Assembly (NCBI RefSeq): GCF_047308265.1
Contig: NZ_JBKQWY010000001.1
Location: 62,001 to 126,000 of the forward strand
From: Maricaulis sp047308265
GTDB taxonomy: Bacteria > Pseudomonadota > Alphaproteobacteria > Caulobacterales > Maricaulaceae
DNA: 64,000 nucleotides
Direction of reading: 5' to 3'
In this document: piece by piece, positions 55,018 through 64,000 of the stretch
How positions within the stretch are numbered: position 1 is the stretch's first letter
Layout of the letters: every line of letters begins with the position of its first letter
Notes under the pieces: generated by a model
What the model saw: only the letters and a program-made list of their open reading frames with translations
The model's database searches: none
Told to the model about the DNA's origin: nothing
Position numbers and translations under genes: made by a program

Positions 55018-56637
55018 TTACGCGTCTTTGCGCGCGCGAGCGGCACGCCATCGACCGCCGATGCGGCCTGCCATATAGCCGTAGACCAATACGAGGATGA
55101 GAAAAAACACACCCTCGCCCAAGCGTTGATAAAGCGTTATCGGCAAGGCGACCGGCAGGTCCGCATCCAGCACGCCTTCCGTGCCTGCGGCCGCCTGGAC
55201 CGGCATGCGGCCATATGGATCGACAATACCGGAAATACCACGCGTGGCCGAACGTGCGATGGGCAGACCGGACTCGATCGCCCGATAACGCACCTGGTTC
55301 ATATGCTGGTCAGGGCCAGCATTATCGCCGAACCAAGCGTCATTGGAGAGGTTAAACACCCAGTCCGGACGCGTTTCCACGCTGCGCAGAAACTCCGGAA
55401 AAATCGCTTCATAACAGATCAGTGGGACCACTGAGGGCGAGCCTTCCAGATACAACCGTCTCGGACCCGGTCCGGGCGTGAAACTATAGCGCGCGAAATC
55501 AGCAAACCCGATCGCGGACATCAGGTCCGTCAAGGGCAGCACTTCGCCGAAAGGCACAAGTCTCGCTTTCACATAATAGGCTTCAAGACGCGGTTGATCG
55601 GCCGGAAAATCCACCACGGCCATGGCATTGTGTAATTCCTCGGTCTGGTCCGGCATCACCGAGCGACCGAAAATACCGCTCATCAAATACTGGTCCGGGC
55701 TCATCATCTCGCCCAACTGCCGCATCGTCCGGGCATCCTCGAGCATGTAATAAGGCAAGGCGCCTTCCGGCCAGAGGATATGTGTAACCTCATCCAGTCC
55801 CGGACGGGCGCTCAAGGCCATATATCGATCCCGCACCTCATATTCACCCTGCGGGGCCCATTTTTCCGCCTGGGTGATCGCCGTGTGCACAATACGAAGC
55901 CGGACATCATCATGGAGCGCATCCGATGCCTGGGCGAGGCGCACGGCCCCGGCCCCATAAAGGCTGGCCCCCAAAACAAGAGCGCCTGCTACGGGCAGAA
56001 ACCCGCGCCAATGACCTGTCCGGCTGACCGCCACCGCCGGGGAGACCAACAAAAAGATCGTCACCCAGGACAAGCCATATATCCCGATCCACGCCGCGGA
56101 TTGGCTAATCTCGCCCCCTGCAGGCCAGGCATAACCCGGCAGGTTCCAGGGCAGGCCCGACAGCACATGGCCGCGAAGCCATTCGAACAGCGCCAGGTTG
56201 GACGCAAACAGCAAGACCCGCCAGGGCGAGCGATAGGTAAACAGGCGAAAGGCCAGCATCGCGCCGCCCCAGAAGAAGGCCAGGAGCGCCGCAAATCCGG
56301 GAACCGCCAACGGGATAAGGGGAATAAACTCTGGTCCGCGACTGATGAACGCGAAGGCGATCCAGAACGTACCCGCCATGAAATAGCCCATGCCAAACGC
56401 AAAACCGCGCACAAAGGCTGACAGATGTGGGCGACGCCCCGGTCGGTCACCATCCACCATCCAGAAGAGGATGATCAGCCCCAGTGCGAGAGCCGGCCAG
56501 AGATGCAGCGGTGGCATAGACAGGGCAGAAACCGCACCACTGCCCCACAAGACAGACCAGGCTTTCCAGCCACGCAATCGCGCCAGACCTGCACGTAGAC
56601 GCCAGGGCGCCCAGGCTGACAGGTCCGGCCGGGTCAC
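55018..56637 (-). CDS. lnt: Apolipoprotein N-acyltransferase
   Basis: The 539-residue protein has about six to seven N-terminal membrane helices followed by a nitrilase-like domain with the triad: Glu in WPEGALPYYM (near 285), Lys in ARLVPFGEVLPL, and Cys in PLICYEAIFPEFL (near 405). It adds the third acyl chain to lipoproteins in the inner membrane. The start is GTG and overlaps the corC stop by four bases. Confidence 0.96.
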   Translation of the reverse strand: MTRPDLSAWAPWRLRAGLARLRGWKAWSVLWGSGAVSALSMPPLHLWPALALGLIILFWMVDGDRPGRRPHLSAFVRGFAFGMGYFMAGTFWIAFAFISRGPEFIPLIPLAVPGFAALLAFFWGGAMLAFRLFTYRSPWRVLLFASNLALFEWLRGHVLSGLPWNLPGYAWPAGGEISQSAAWIGIYGLSWVTIFLLVSPAVAVSRTGHWRGFLPVAGALVLGASLYGAGAVRLAQASDALHDDVRLRIVHTAITQAEKWAPQGEYEVRDRYMALSARPGLDEVTHILWPEGALPYYMLEDARTMRQLGEMMSPDQYLMSGIFGRSVMPDQTEELHNAMAVVDFPADQPRLEAYYVKARLVPFGEVLPLTDLMSAIGFADFARYSFTPGPGPRRLYLEGSPSVVPLICYEAIFPEFLRSVETRPDWVFNLSNDAWFGDNAGPDQHMNQVRYRAIESGLPIARSATRGISGIVDPYGRMPVQAAAGTEGVLDADLPVALPITLYQRLGEGVFFLILVLVYGYMAGRIGGRWRAARARKDA

Positions 56638-57491
56638 GCGCTGTCAGGTTCCGAGGTTTCACGCGGTGCTACAACGCGCAGACGCTTGATCCGGCGCGCA
56701 TCGGCTTCAAGCACTTCAAACTCATAGCCGGATGGATGGATGATCACTTCGCCGCGCTCCGGCACACGCCCGACCAGGGTAAAGACCAGCCCGCCCAGGC
56801 TATCCACATCCTCTTCCTCGTCTGGTGTAGCGATCTCCTCGCCGACCACGGCTTCGAAATCGACAATATCCGCCCGGGCATCCGCGACCCAAACGCCGGA
56901 TCCACGCGTTTTGATGGCCGGCGTTTCACCGACATCGTGTTCATCCTCAATATCGCCCACGATCGGCTCGATCAGATCTTCAAGCGTGACTAGACCATCG
57001 GTGCCGCCATACTCATCCACAACAAGCGCCATGTGCATGCGGCGCCCCTGCATGCGACGCAAAAGTTCAGTCGCACGCATGGACGGCGGGGCGAACAGGA
57101 GTGGACGGCTGATGTCCTCGAGAATTTCCTTGCGCGACCAGCCCGGTTCGCGCGTGCCATCTTCGGACGGGCGGAGTTCACCGATCACGTCCTTGATGTG
57201 GACCACACCGATCGGGTCATCCAGTGTATCGCGATAGACCGGCAGCCGCGAATGTGCGGCATCGGAAAAAACCGACGCCAACTCACCCAAAGGTGTGGTC
57301 ATCTCGACGCCCGTGATCTCGGCGCGCGGGACCATAACATCCGCCACGCGCAGGTTTTCCAGGGCATCCGCCATGATACGTTGCTGCGCGGACGGGCTGG
57401 CGGGTGGATGTGATTCCGTAGGCGCAGACGCCCCGTTCAACACGCGCCGCCACCAAGACGGCTTTACAGGTGATCCTTCACTCATACTCAT
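56634..57491 (-). CDS. CorC/HlyC-like CBS domain protein
   Basis: The 285-residue protein has tandem CBS domains (ADVMVPRAEITGVEMTTPLG; MHMALVVDEYGGTDGLVTLE near 140) and a C-terminal CorC_HlyC domain (VEVIIHPSG-type segment, here GEVIIHPSGYEFEVLEADAR). It lacks the DUF21 membrane domain, so it is the soluble YbeX/CorC type, linked to magnesium and cobalt efflux and ribosome homeostasis. Its ATG shares one base with the ybeY stop. Confidence 0.92.
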   Translation of the reverse strand: MSMSEGSPVKPSWWRRVLNGASAPTESHPPASPSAQQRIMADALENLRVADVMVPRAEITGVEMTTPLGELASVFSDAAHSRLPVYRDTLDDPIGVVHIKDVIGELRPSEDGTREPGWSRKEILEDISRPLLFAPPSMRATELLRRMQGRRMHMALVVDEYGGTDGLVTLEDLIEPIVGDIEDEHDVGETPAIKTRGSGVWVADARADIVDFEAVVGEEIATPDEEEDVDSLGGLVFTLVGRVPERGEVIIHPSGYEFEVLEADARRIKRLRVVAPRETSEPDSA

Positions 57492-58000
57492 CAGGGCTGC
57501 TCCCCGGAGGCCGGTGCGTCCGTCAACATGGCATCCGCGTCGGGCACCCTGTAGGGATTGGCAACACCCAGTCGGGCCAACGCCCGGATTTCAATCGCTT
57601 CCATCAGCTCCGCATCCTCATCGGTGAGGTGATCATACCCCTGAAGATGCAAAAATCCGTGAATGACAAGGTGTTGTATGTGATCAATCAGCGAAATGCC
57701 CCGTTCGCGGGCTTCGCGCTCCATGACGCCATAGGCGAGCGCAATATCACCCAGATGGTTTTCGATCTCGGCCTGAGCCGGGAAGGAGAGAACATTGGTC
57801 GGCCCCGTTCGGTCGCGGAAGCGCTGGTTGAGATCAGCAATCATATTGTCATCGGCCAGGAGAATAGCGGTCACACCTGGACGCAATTCCACATCGACCA
57901 ATTCCTTGGAAACAGCCTTGAAGGCTTTCTCAATCAAGCCATTCAGCGAATCTATCGCTGACCAGGCCTCGTCTTCGACGATCAGATCGATGGCGTTCAT
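57491..58000 (-). CDS. ybeY: Endoribonuclease YbeY
   Basis: The 169-residue protein has the UPF0054 zinc site in VIHGFLHLQGYDHLTDED (three His) near residue 130 and LNQRFRDRTGPTNVLSFP in the middle. It takes part in 16S rRNA 3' processing and ribosome quality control. It overlaps phoH by four bases upstream and the corC-like gene downstream by one base. Confidence 0.96.
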   Translation of the reverse strand: MNAIDLIVEDEAWSAIDSLNGLIEKAFKAVSKELVDVELRPGVTAILLADDNMIADLNQRFRDRTGPTNVLSFPAQAEIENHLGDIALAYGVMEREARERGISLIDHIQHLVIHGFLHLQGYDHLTDEDAELMEAIEIRALARLGVANPYRVPDADAMLTDAPASGEQP

Positions 58001-59016
58001 CGCGTATCGCGTGGGCCCGTTTGACGGGCATCCTCCTCGTAGGCCGCCACAATGCGGGCAACCAGATCATGCCGGACAACGTCCTCCCGGGCAAACCGGG
58101 TAATCGACACACCACGCGTATTCGACAGGATTTGCAAGGCGTGTGGCAAGCCAGACGGGTCTCTGGGGTGCAAATCACACTGCGTCGGGTCACCCGTAAC
58201 CGCCATGCGCGAGCCTTCACCCAGACGGGTCAGAACCATCTGCATCTGGGCGCGCGAGGTATTTTGCGCTTCATCCACTATTATGAAGGCGCGGTTCAGC
58301 GTGCGACCGCGCATGAACGCAATAGGTGCGACTTCAATCCGGCCATCCTCGCGCATTTTTTCCAGCTGGGACCGCCCCATCGTATCAGCCAAGGCATCCC
58401 AGACCGGCAGAAGATAAGGATCCACTTTCTCGGTGAGGTCACCCGGCAGAAAGCCCAGCTTTTCTCCCGCCTCGACGGCCGGCCGGGTGATGATCAGCTT
58501 CTCGACCTCCCGCCGGACCAGGAGCGAGGCGCCATAAGCCACAGCCAGCAGGGTCTTGCCGGTTCCAGCCGGTCCCACGCCAAAGATCAGGTCATACTGG
58601 CCCGCATCTTTGAGTGCGCGCACATATTCGCGTTGACGCGGTGTGCGGGGGATCAAGGACGAGCCGCGCGGAACACGGATGACATCACCCTCATCACCGG
58701 TATCAGGGGCATCACGCAGCCGCAGGACGGATTGCACCATTGCTTCGTCACAGGTCAGCCCATGTTCCAGACGATCATAGAGCGTCTGAACCACATGACG
58801 GGCTTCCTGCCGGGCCTCCGGCATGTCGGCGGTGATGATGATCTGTCCCCGCCCGGGGGCTGACAATCGCACATCCAGCGCCTGTTCCAGAATCATCAAG
58901 AACCGGTCTTCCGGCCCGGCGAGGCCGCGAACACGGTCAGAATCCTCGAAATGCAGGGTCTCGGCGACCTGGCGTTTAGGCTTTGCAGAGCGGGAACGGC
59001 TGGCTGGTTTACTCAC
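57997..59016 (-). CDS. PhoH family ATPase
   Basis: The 339-residue protein has a short KH-like N-terminal part and a PhoH ATPase with Walker A GPAGTGKT (near residue 150), Walker B FIIVDEAQN (near 243) and RLGEGSRMAVTGDPTQCDL. PhoH proteins are likely RNA helicases or ribonuclease helpers linked to YbeY. It starts with GTG, overlapping the miaB stop by four bases, so miaB-phoH-ybeY-corC-lnt is tightly coupled. Confidence 0.94.
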   Translation of the reverse strand: MSKPASRSRSAKPKRQVAETLHFEDSDRVRGLAGPEDRFLMILEQALDVRLSAPGRGQIIITADMPEARQEARHVVQTLYDRLEHGLTCDEAMVQSVLRLRDAPDTGDEGDVIRVPRGSSLIPRTPRQREYVRALKDAGQYDLIFGVGPAGTGKTLLAVAYGASLLVRREVEKLIITRPAVEAGEKLGFLPGDLTEKVDPYLLPVWDALADTMGRSQLEKMREDGRIEVAPIAFMRGRTLNRAFIIVDEAQNTSRAQMQMVLTRLGEGSRMAVTGDPTQCDLHPRDPSGLPHALQILSNTRGVSITRFAREDVVRHDLVARIVAAYEEDARQTGPRDTR

Positions 59017-60383
59017 GCGGCATCCTGTTCGGGATTGACCAGTCGGCCGGAAAGCGCATTCCGGCTGGCCGTCTCGATCACCACCTCGCCGATCTGGCCG
59101 ATCAGGTGTTCGGGGCCCTCGACGTGGACCGATTGCAGATAGGGCGAACGTCCGTGCAATTGCCCCGGCAAACGCCCGGATTTCTCAAACAATACCGGCA
59201 GGGTCTTGCCGATCTGACCTTCATTGAAAGCAATCTGTTGCTGGGTCAGCACATCCTGCAGCACGGCCAGGCGTTCAGACTTCACGCTCTCATCGATCTG
59301 GTTGAACATCGCTGCACCCGGTGTGCCCGGTCGACGCGAGTATTTGAACGAGAAGCACGAGGCGTAGTTCACCTGGCGCACCAGATCGAGGGTGGCTTCA
59401 AAATCCTCGTCCGTTTCCCCCGGGAAGCCCACGATCATATCGCCGGAAATGGCAATATCCGGCCGGGCCGCCCGCAGGCGCTCAATGATCGCGACATACT
59501 CATCGGCCGTATGTTGACGGTTCATCGCCTTGAGGATCTTGTCGGACCCCGCCTGCACAGGCAGGTGGAAATACGGCATCAGTTTGGGCGTGTCGGCGAA
59601 GGCCTGGATGAGATCCTCATCCATGTCGCGCGGATGGCTGGTGGTAAAGCGGATGCGTTCAATCCCGCCGATCAGAGCCAGGTGCCGCACCAGTTGGCCA
59701 AGCCCCCAGGTGCCCTCAGCCTCACGACCCGCCGGGGCCTCACCATGATAGGCATTCACATTCTGACCGAGCAGCGTGACCTCTCGCACACCCTGGGCGG
59801 CCAGCGCACGCACTTCCGCGACGATCTGATCCACCGGGCGGGACCATTCCGCACCGCGCGTATAAGGCACGACACAGAACGTGCAGAACTTGTCGCACCC
59901 CTCCTGCACAGTGACAAATGCCGTGTATCCATCGACTTGGCGGTCATTGCCCAGCCGGTCAAACTTGTCCTCGACTTCAAACTCGGTGTCGAGCGCCTCG
60001 CCGCGTTCACGATGAGCGTGGGCGATCAGCTCGGGAAGCTTGTGATAGGTTTGCGGCCCGACCACAAGGTCCACCACTGGCGCGCGCTTCATGATCTCCG
60101 CGCCTTCGGCCTGGGCCACGCAGCCCGCCACGGCAATAGTCATGCCGCCCTCATCGGCTTTCGCCTCTTTGAGAGGGCGCAGGCGACCGAGCTCGGAATA
60201 GACTTTTTCCGCCGCTTTTTCACGAATATGGCAAGTGTTGAGGATCACCAGATCCGCATGATCGGGCTCTTCCGCCGGCTCATAGCCCAGCGGGGTGAGC
60301 ACATCGCGCATGCGCTCGCTGTCATAGACATTCATCTGACAGCCATAGGTTTTGATATAGAGGCGTTTACGCGTCTTGGTCAT
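59013..60383 (-). CDS. miaB: tRNA-2-methylthio-N6-dimethylallyladenosine synthase MiaB
   Basis: The 456-residue protein has the N-terminal cluster cysteines (YGCQMNVYDSERM; ILNTCHIREKAAEKVYSEL; AVAGCVAQAEG), the radical-SAM CDKFCTFC motif near residue 165 and a C-terminal TRAM domain (LFEKSGRLPGQLHGRSPY). It adds a methylthio group to i6A37 of tRNAs. It heads the operon running to lnt. Confidence 0.97.
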   Translation of the reverse strand: MTKTRKRLYIKTYGCQMNVYDSERMRDVLTPLGYEPAEEPDHADLVILNTCHIREKAAEKVYSELGRLRPLKEAKADEGGMTIAVAGCVAQAEGAEIMKRAPVVDLVVGPQTYHKLPELIAHAHRERGEALDTEFEVEDKFDRLGNDRQVDGYTAFVTVQEGCDKFCTFCVVPYTRGAEWSRPVDQIVAEVRALAAQGVREVTLLGQNVNAYHGEAPAGREAEGTWGLGQLVRHLALIGGIERIRFTTSHPRDMDEDLIQAFADTPKLMPYFHLPVQAGSDKILKAMNRQHTADEYVAIIERLRAARPDIAISGDMIVGFPGETDEDFEATLDLVRQVNYASCFSFKYSRRPGTPGAAMFNQIDESVKSERLAVLQDVLTQQQIAFNEGQIGKTLPVLFEKSGRLPGQLHGRSPYLQSVHVEGPEHLIGQIGEVVIETASRNALSGRLVNPEQDAA

Positions 60384-60492
60384 AGATCGGCCAGCTCATT
60401 TCCTGCACTTCCCCAACCATATAGGCAGCCATCCGGCATTTGGGGAGCGGGGGGTTATGCTCGAAAACCCCCATTCGCGCAAGAGCAGCAGG

Positions 60493-61797
60493 CTATTCCG
60501 ACCGGCCTGCCAATGATTCTGGTGTCTCAGCCTCACCTGCCGGGGTTTCAGCTTTCGCGACGCTCTCGTTCGCCGAGCCATCATCCTTTTTGCGCGCCAG
60601 AAGCGCCACCAGCAGAGCGGCGGCCGTCAGAGCCGATGCGAGCAGGAAGGGCGCTCCGGGGAGTTCCACAGGCGCTCCCTCGCCGGAAAACCCGGAAAAC
60701 AACCGTGACATTATCAAGGGCCCGATCACCATCGACAGACTTTGCAACGATGTCATGGCTCCCTGGAGCTCGCCTTGCGCATTAGGGGGCATGATCCGCG
60801 ACATGACACCCTGCAAGGCCGGTTGACCAATGCCGCCGATCGCACCCAGCAAGATGACGGCATAGACCATCCAGCCCTCTGTCACGAGACCGTATGCCGC
60901 GTAACCACCGATGCCCAACAACAAAGAAAGCGTGATGGCGCGCCATTCACCCATCTTGGGCACCAGAACCCGCGTCAAGCCACCCTGGACTATGGCTGCG
61001 GTGATCCCGACGACCATCAAGGACAGACCGATTTGGCCTGCATCCCACTCAAACTTGTAGGCCGTGTAGTAGGACCAGATTGCGGGGAAAACCGAATGAC
61101 CGAGCAACATCAGGGCGACTGCGAAAATCAGGCTGAAGACGGCCGGGTATTTGCGAATCTGCCAGAGCGCTCCGAACGGGTTGGCACGGGACCACTCAAA
61201 CCGCCGGCGATTTTCCGGTTTCAATGTCTCCGGCAGGACGATCAGGCCATAGAGGAGATTGAGACCCGCGAGAACAGCTGCCGCAAAAAACGGAGCGCGT
61301 GGACCAAACATATCGCCAAGAATACCGCCAACAGCGGGTCCAATGATGAAGCCCAAGCCAAAGGCGGCTCCGATCATACCAAACCGGCCCGCACGTTTTT
61401 CCGGAGGCGTGATATCGGCAATATAGGCATTAGCCGTGGAATAGCTGGCGCCAAAAATACCGGCCAGCAGGCGGCCGATCAAAAGCATCCAGAAAAACGG
61501 TGCAAATCCCATGACCGCATAATCGATCGTGAAGCCTGCTAGCGCGGCGAGAAGGACCGGCTTCCGACCGAACCGATCTGACAAGGCCCCGACAATTGGT
61601 GCGAACACGAACTGCGTCACCGCATAGGTGACCATCAGCCAAGCGCCCAGGACCGCAGCATCATCCGCTCCGAGCCCAGTCAGCTCCTCGATCAAGTCCG
61701 GCATCACCGGAATGATCAGACCGAAGCCGATCATATCGATCAAGACCGTGATGAAAATGAAGGTCAGGGCATGCTTGCCTGGTTCACGCGCCGACAT
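60493..61797 (-). CDS. TetA-like MFS exporter
   Basis: The 434-residue protein has twelve membrane helices. The cytoplasmic loop motif GALSDRFGRKPVLL after helix 2, VTYAVTQFVFAPIVG, and GRLLAGIFGASYSTANAYIAD match the TetA/MFS drug:H+ antiporter subfamily (DHA1). It has a polar C-terminal tail of about 35 residues. It probably exports drugs or metabolites; tetracycline specificity is not shown. It lies between fur and miaB. Confidence 0.9.
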   Translation of the reverse strand: MSAREPGKHALTFIFITVLIDMIGFGLIIPVMPDLIEELTGLGADDAAVLGAWLMVTYAVTQFVFAPIVGALSDRFGRKPVLLAALAGFTIDYAVMGFAPFFWMLLIGRLLAGIFGASYSTANAYIADITPPEKRAGRFGMIGAAFGLGFIIGPAVGGILGDMFGPRAPFFAAAVLAGLNLLYGLIVLPETLKPENRRRFEWSRANPFGALWQIRKYPAVFSLIFAVALMLLGHSVFPAIWSYYTAYKFEWDAGQIGLSLMVVGITAAIVQGGLTRVLVPKMGEWRAITLSLLLGIGGYAAYGLVTEGWMVYAVILLGAIGGIGQPALQGVMSRIMPPNAQGELQGAMTSLQSLSMVIGPLIMSRLFSGFSGEGAPVELPGAPFLLASALTAAALLVALLARKKDDGSANESVAKAETPAGEAETPESLAGRSE

Positions 61798-61826
61798 GGC
61801 TACTCCACAAGACCGGGGACGGCGCC

Positions 61827-62246
61827 CTAGTCGTCGGCACTGTCGATAGGAACGCCGTAAAGCTCCATACGGTGATCGACAAGTTTATAGCCCAGCTTGC
61901 GAGCCACGGCTTCTTGCAGGCGTTCAATCTCTTCATCGACAAATTCGATGACTTTTCCTGACTTTAGGTCAATCAAATGGTCGTGATGATCATCACCCGC
62001 CTCTTCATACCGCGACCGTCCGTCGCGGAAATCATGGCGCTCGATAATGCCGGCATCCTCAAACAGGCGGACCGTACGATAGACCGTCGCCAGGGAAATC
62101 CGCGGATCTTCCTCAGCCGCCCTCCGGTGAAGTTCTTCCGCATCCGGATGGTCTTTCGACGTCGACAAAACCCGCGCAATCACCCGGCGCTGTTCGGTCA
62201 TCCGAAGGCCTTTTTCGATGCACAGTTTCTCAATCCGGTCCGGCAT
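61827..62246 (-). CDS. fur: Fur family transcriptional regulator
   Basis: The 139-residue protein has the Fur winged helix (RMTEQRRVIARVLSTSKDHP; RISLATVYRTVRLFEDAGII) and the metal-binding DDHHDHLIDLKSGKVIEF. The C-terminal CxxC pair of enterobacterial Fur is absent; only one cysteine is present. It may control the siderophore receptor at 18.4-20.5 kb, although specificity (Fe, Mn or Zn) cannot be read from sequence. Confidence 0.93.
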   Translation of the reverse strand: MPDRIEKLCIEKGLRMTEQRRVIARVLSTSKDHPDAEELHRRAAEEDPRISLATVYRTVRLFEDAGIIERHDFRDGRSRYEEAGDDHHDHLIDLKSGKVIEFVDEEIERLQEAVARKLGYKLVDHRMELYGVPIDSADD

Positions 62247-62283
62247 TTTGACTCTCCCGCTTGGTGTTTAGCTTGATAGGCGT

Positions 62284-62760
62284 TCAACCGGGGCGATGTC
62301 CATCTTCACGCAGTATTTTTTCGAGGATAAGGGCATCCGTGCCATCGCTGTAATACGCCTTGCGGCAGGCGATCTCCGAGTAGCCGGCTCGGTCATACAC
62401 GCGGCGAGCCGCGAAATTCGCTGTCGACACTTCAAGGATGATCCGGCCAATCCCCGCCGCCTCGGCGCGGCTCTCCGAGACATCGAGCAGTTTGGACGCC
62501 AGACCACGACCTTGTTGGTCCGGATGCGTACAAATTGTCAGCACTTCGGCTTCATCCACAGCCAACCGGAAAAGGCTCAACCCGGCCAGAATTCGACCTG
62601 ACCAGGCGAGCTCGGCCTGCGACGTCGACTGATGCAGAAGGGCCGTGAACTCTTTGGAACTCCACGGCGTCGCAAAACAGTGCCTATGCAGTTCAGCCAT
62701 CGCGTCACCGGCAGCCGGACCGGCCGGTTCAAACCGCCACGCAGACAAGCCGGTAATCAC
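62284..62760 (-). CDS. rimI: Ribosomal-protein S18 alanine N-acetyltransferase-like GNAT
   Basis: The 158-residue GNAT protein contains AEVLTICTHPDQQGRGLASK (acetyl-CoA binding loop, near residue 80) and a RimI-type ending with VSTANFAARRVYDRAGYSEI. It overlaps tsaB by four bases; tsaB-rimI is a conserved pair. The activity on S18 is inferred from family and synteny. Confidence 0.9.
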   Translation of the reverse strand: MITGLSAWRFEPAGPAAGDAMAELHRHCFATPWSSKEFTALLHQSTSQAELAWSGRILAGLSLFRLAVDEAEVLTICTHPDQQGRGLASKLLDVSESRAEAAGIGRIILEVSTANFAARRVYDRAGYSEIACRKAYYSDGTDALILEKILREDGHRPG

Positions 62761-63392
62761 ACGTCAACTCCACCCGGCAGTTTGGCATCCGGAGGGCGAG
62801 CATAAAACGGGCTGGCAGGATGCTCAGTCGGGTCCAGCGCCATCGTCAGGTCCAGCAAGGCGGTCATGTCGGGATGGTCTGCACGCGGCAGAGATGGCAA
62901 CGCCAACATTGAACTTCCGCTGCCTGCGACCCGCGCGCCTGCCAGATCCTGATGACCCAGCCAGGCGGGAATCTCATCCACCGTCAACCGGATCGGGTCC
63001 GTCGTCTCGGTCTCACGAAAAATCTGCAGGATGAGCTCATCGCGCCGGGCATCATGAGCCACAACAAGCGGCCGAACCGTCTGATGTTCATGGGCAATGG
63101 CCGCCAGATTGGAGAGCCCCACCACACCTGCATGGCATGCCAGGGCCAGACCACGCGCAAAGGCAACACCCACACGGGTTCCTGCAAAACTACCGGGTCC
63201 GATCGCAACACCAATGCGGTCGATCTGCGAGGCTTGGATCCCCGCGCCCGACAGAAGCGCGTCCACCATCGGGGCCAGTTTTTCCGCGTGACCCCGACCG
63301 ATCTCCGGTGCCTCGATCAGGTCTTCAAATCCGGGACGGCGCAGGCCCACAGCGCACACCGTCCCGGTCGTTTCGATAGCCAAACAAATCAT
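62757..63392 (-). CDS. tsaB: tRNA threonylcarbamoyladenosine biosynthesis protein TsaB
   Basis: The 211-residue protein has the ASKHA-like MICLAIETTGTVCAVGL start and GVAIGPGSFAGTRVGVAFAR, the TsaB signature. It is the scaffold partner of TsaD (encoded at 5-6 kb) in t6A synthesis. It lacks the full catalytic HxEGH motif, as expected for TsaB. Confidence 0.95.
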   Translation of the reverse strand: MICLAIETTGTVCAVGLRRPGFEDLIEAPEIGRGHAEKLAPMVDALLSGAGIQASQIDRIGVAIGPGSFAGTRVGVAFARGLALACHAGVVGLSNLAAIAHEHQTVRPLVVAHDARRDELILQIFRETETTDPIRLTVDEIPAWLGHQDLAGARVAGSGSSMLALPSLPRADHPDMTALLDLTMALDPTEHPASPFYARPPDAKLPGGVDV

Positions 63393-63402
63393 GGCCCTCG
63401 AT

Positions 63403-64000
63403 TTAGACGATTTTTGCAGCCTCGTCGAAGCTCAGACGCGGCAAGCGACCAAAGAGGTTCGTCGTGGTGCCAAAACCCAGATTGATCAGGAAATCGGATT
63501 TCCAGGTTTTCATCTCCGGATTGTCCGCAAAAAAGGCGGCATCGAGAGCGGCATTGTCGAAACCCGACATGGCGCCTGTATCCAGGCCCAGCGCACGAGC
63601 GGCCAGGATCAGATAGCCCCCCTGCAGCGTGGCATTCCGCTTGCCATTGTCCAGAGTGGCTTCAGGCGCCGTAAACCAGTCGCGCGCACCGGGATTGTGC
63701 GGCATCAATTGCGGGATCTTGTCGTAGAATTCCGTGTCCCAGGCCACAACCACGGTGGCAGACGCCGCCATGGTCTTCCCCTGATTGCCTTCCATCAACA
63801 GCGGCTTGAGCTTGGCCTTGCCTTCATCGGAAGTGATGAACAGGAAGCGGGCCGGGGACGAGTTCGCACTCGTGGGGCCCATTTTGACGACATCATACAG
63901 CTGGCGCAAAACATCTTCCGGGATCTCGCGATCCTCGAAATCATTATAGGTGCGCGCATCCGTAAAGACTTGTTTCAGAACATCTTCGCCGAGTGGATTA
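63403..64000 (-). CDS. Nitroreductase family protein, RutE/malonic semialdehyde reductase type (5' end outside window)
   Basis: About 199 codons are visible; the reading frame stays open to the window edge (NPLGEDVLKQVFTDARTYND), so only a few N-terminal residues are missing. QLYDVVKMGPTSANSSPARF matches RutE-type FMN reductases, as do the YLILAARALGLDTGAMSGFD and DFLINLGFGTTTNLFGRLPR segments. It probably reduces malonic semialdehyde or a similar aldehyde with NAD(P)H; rut pathway genes are not visible here. Confidence 0.9.
   Translation of the reverse strand, partial: NPLGEDVLKQVFTDARTYNDFEDREIPEDVLRQLYDVVKMGPTSANSSPARFLFITSDEGKAKLKPLLMEGNQGKTMAASATVVVAWDTEFYDKIPQLMPHNPGARDWFTAPEATLDNGKRNATLQGGYLILAARALGLDTGAMSGFDNAALDAAFFADNPEMKTWKSDFLINLGFGTTTNLFGRLPRLSFDEAAKIV

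Noticed and set aside
58983..60785. 600-codon open frame on the plus strand
   Set aside because: It lies wholly opposite miaB and the MFS gene, has low-complexity His/Arg/Gly composition and no family resemblance; it is a GC-driven shadow.
1..64000. tRNA, rRNA, CRISPR, insertion sequence or phage features
   Set aside because: No tRNA-like T-arm context, regular spaced repeats, transposase or integrase motifs were found on reading both strands.

Overview
The window looks like a chromosomal segment of a marine alphaproteobacterium near Maricaulis/Oceanicaulis/Hyphomonadaceae (Caulobacterales-Maricaulales). The evidence is the high GC content, a hemC-hemD-mic60-hemY heme cluster carrying the alphaproteobacterial mitofilin gene, a CC0125/CC1285-type lipoprotein, an IalB-like protein, a combined YlxR/L7Ae-like protein, and the tsaB-rimI-fur-miaB-phoH-ybeY-corC-lnt core block. 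Placement below the class level is inferred. I see no tRNA, rRNA, CRISPR array, insertion sequence, integrase or phage gene, so this is mostly conserved core chromosome with small accessory inserts.

Left part (1-18.3 kb): a leftward operon hemC-hemD-mic60-hemY-uridine kinase stands back to back with a rightward tsaD-gpsA-yciI-Rieske operon. Then come a lipoprotein, a creatininase-family hydrolase, an exported methyltransferase-like protein, a HAMP-less chemoreceptor coupled to a small membrane protein, an ABM-GNAT fusion, rlmN, an IalB-like protein, a SpoU methyltransferase, an isoaspartyl peptidase and an SDR dehydrogenase.

Middle part (18.3-41.8 kb): a TonB-dependent siderophore receptor, lipoprotein and beta-propeller genes, polA, a secreted esterase, a DUF1254/DUF1214 pair, a metallo-beta-lactamase-fold hydrolase, the fatty-acid operon fabA-fabB-fabI, a LbtU-like outer membrane porin, SRPBCC and GST genes beside a decayed HxlR regulator, an S9 peptidase, and an acyltransferase divergent from a membrane LytTR regulator. 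This is the most accessory-rich part.

Right part (41.8-64 kb): translation and RNA genes lie on the minus strand. They are rbfA-truB-rpsO-pnp and rimP-nusA-ylxR-infB, with a beta carbonic anhydrase and two NTF2-like genes inserted between the blocks. Further right come trmB, an XRE regulator, and a tightly overlapping miaB-phoH-ybeY-corC-lnt operon preceded by tsaB, rimI, fur and a TetA-like MFS exporter. A nitroreductase of the RutE type runs off the right edge.

No complete new defence or mobile system is apparent. The best leads are a terminator-shaped hairpin between a strong promoter and rimP (possible attenuator), a 22-bp-spaced direct repeat in front of the LytTR gene, the frameshifted HxlR remnant, and several uncharacterised small or exported proteins.
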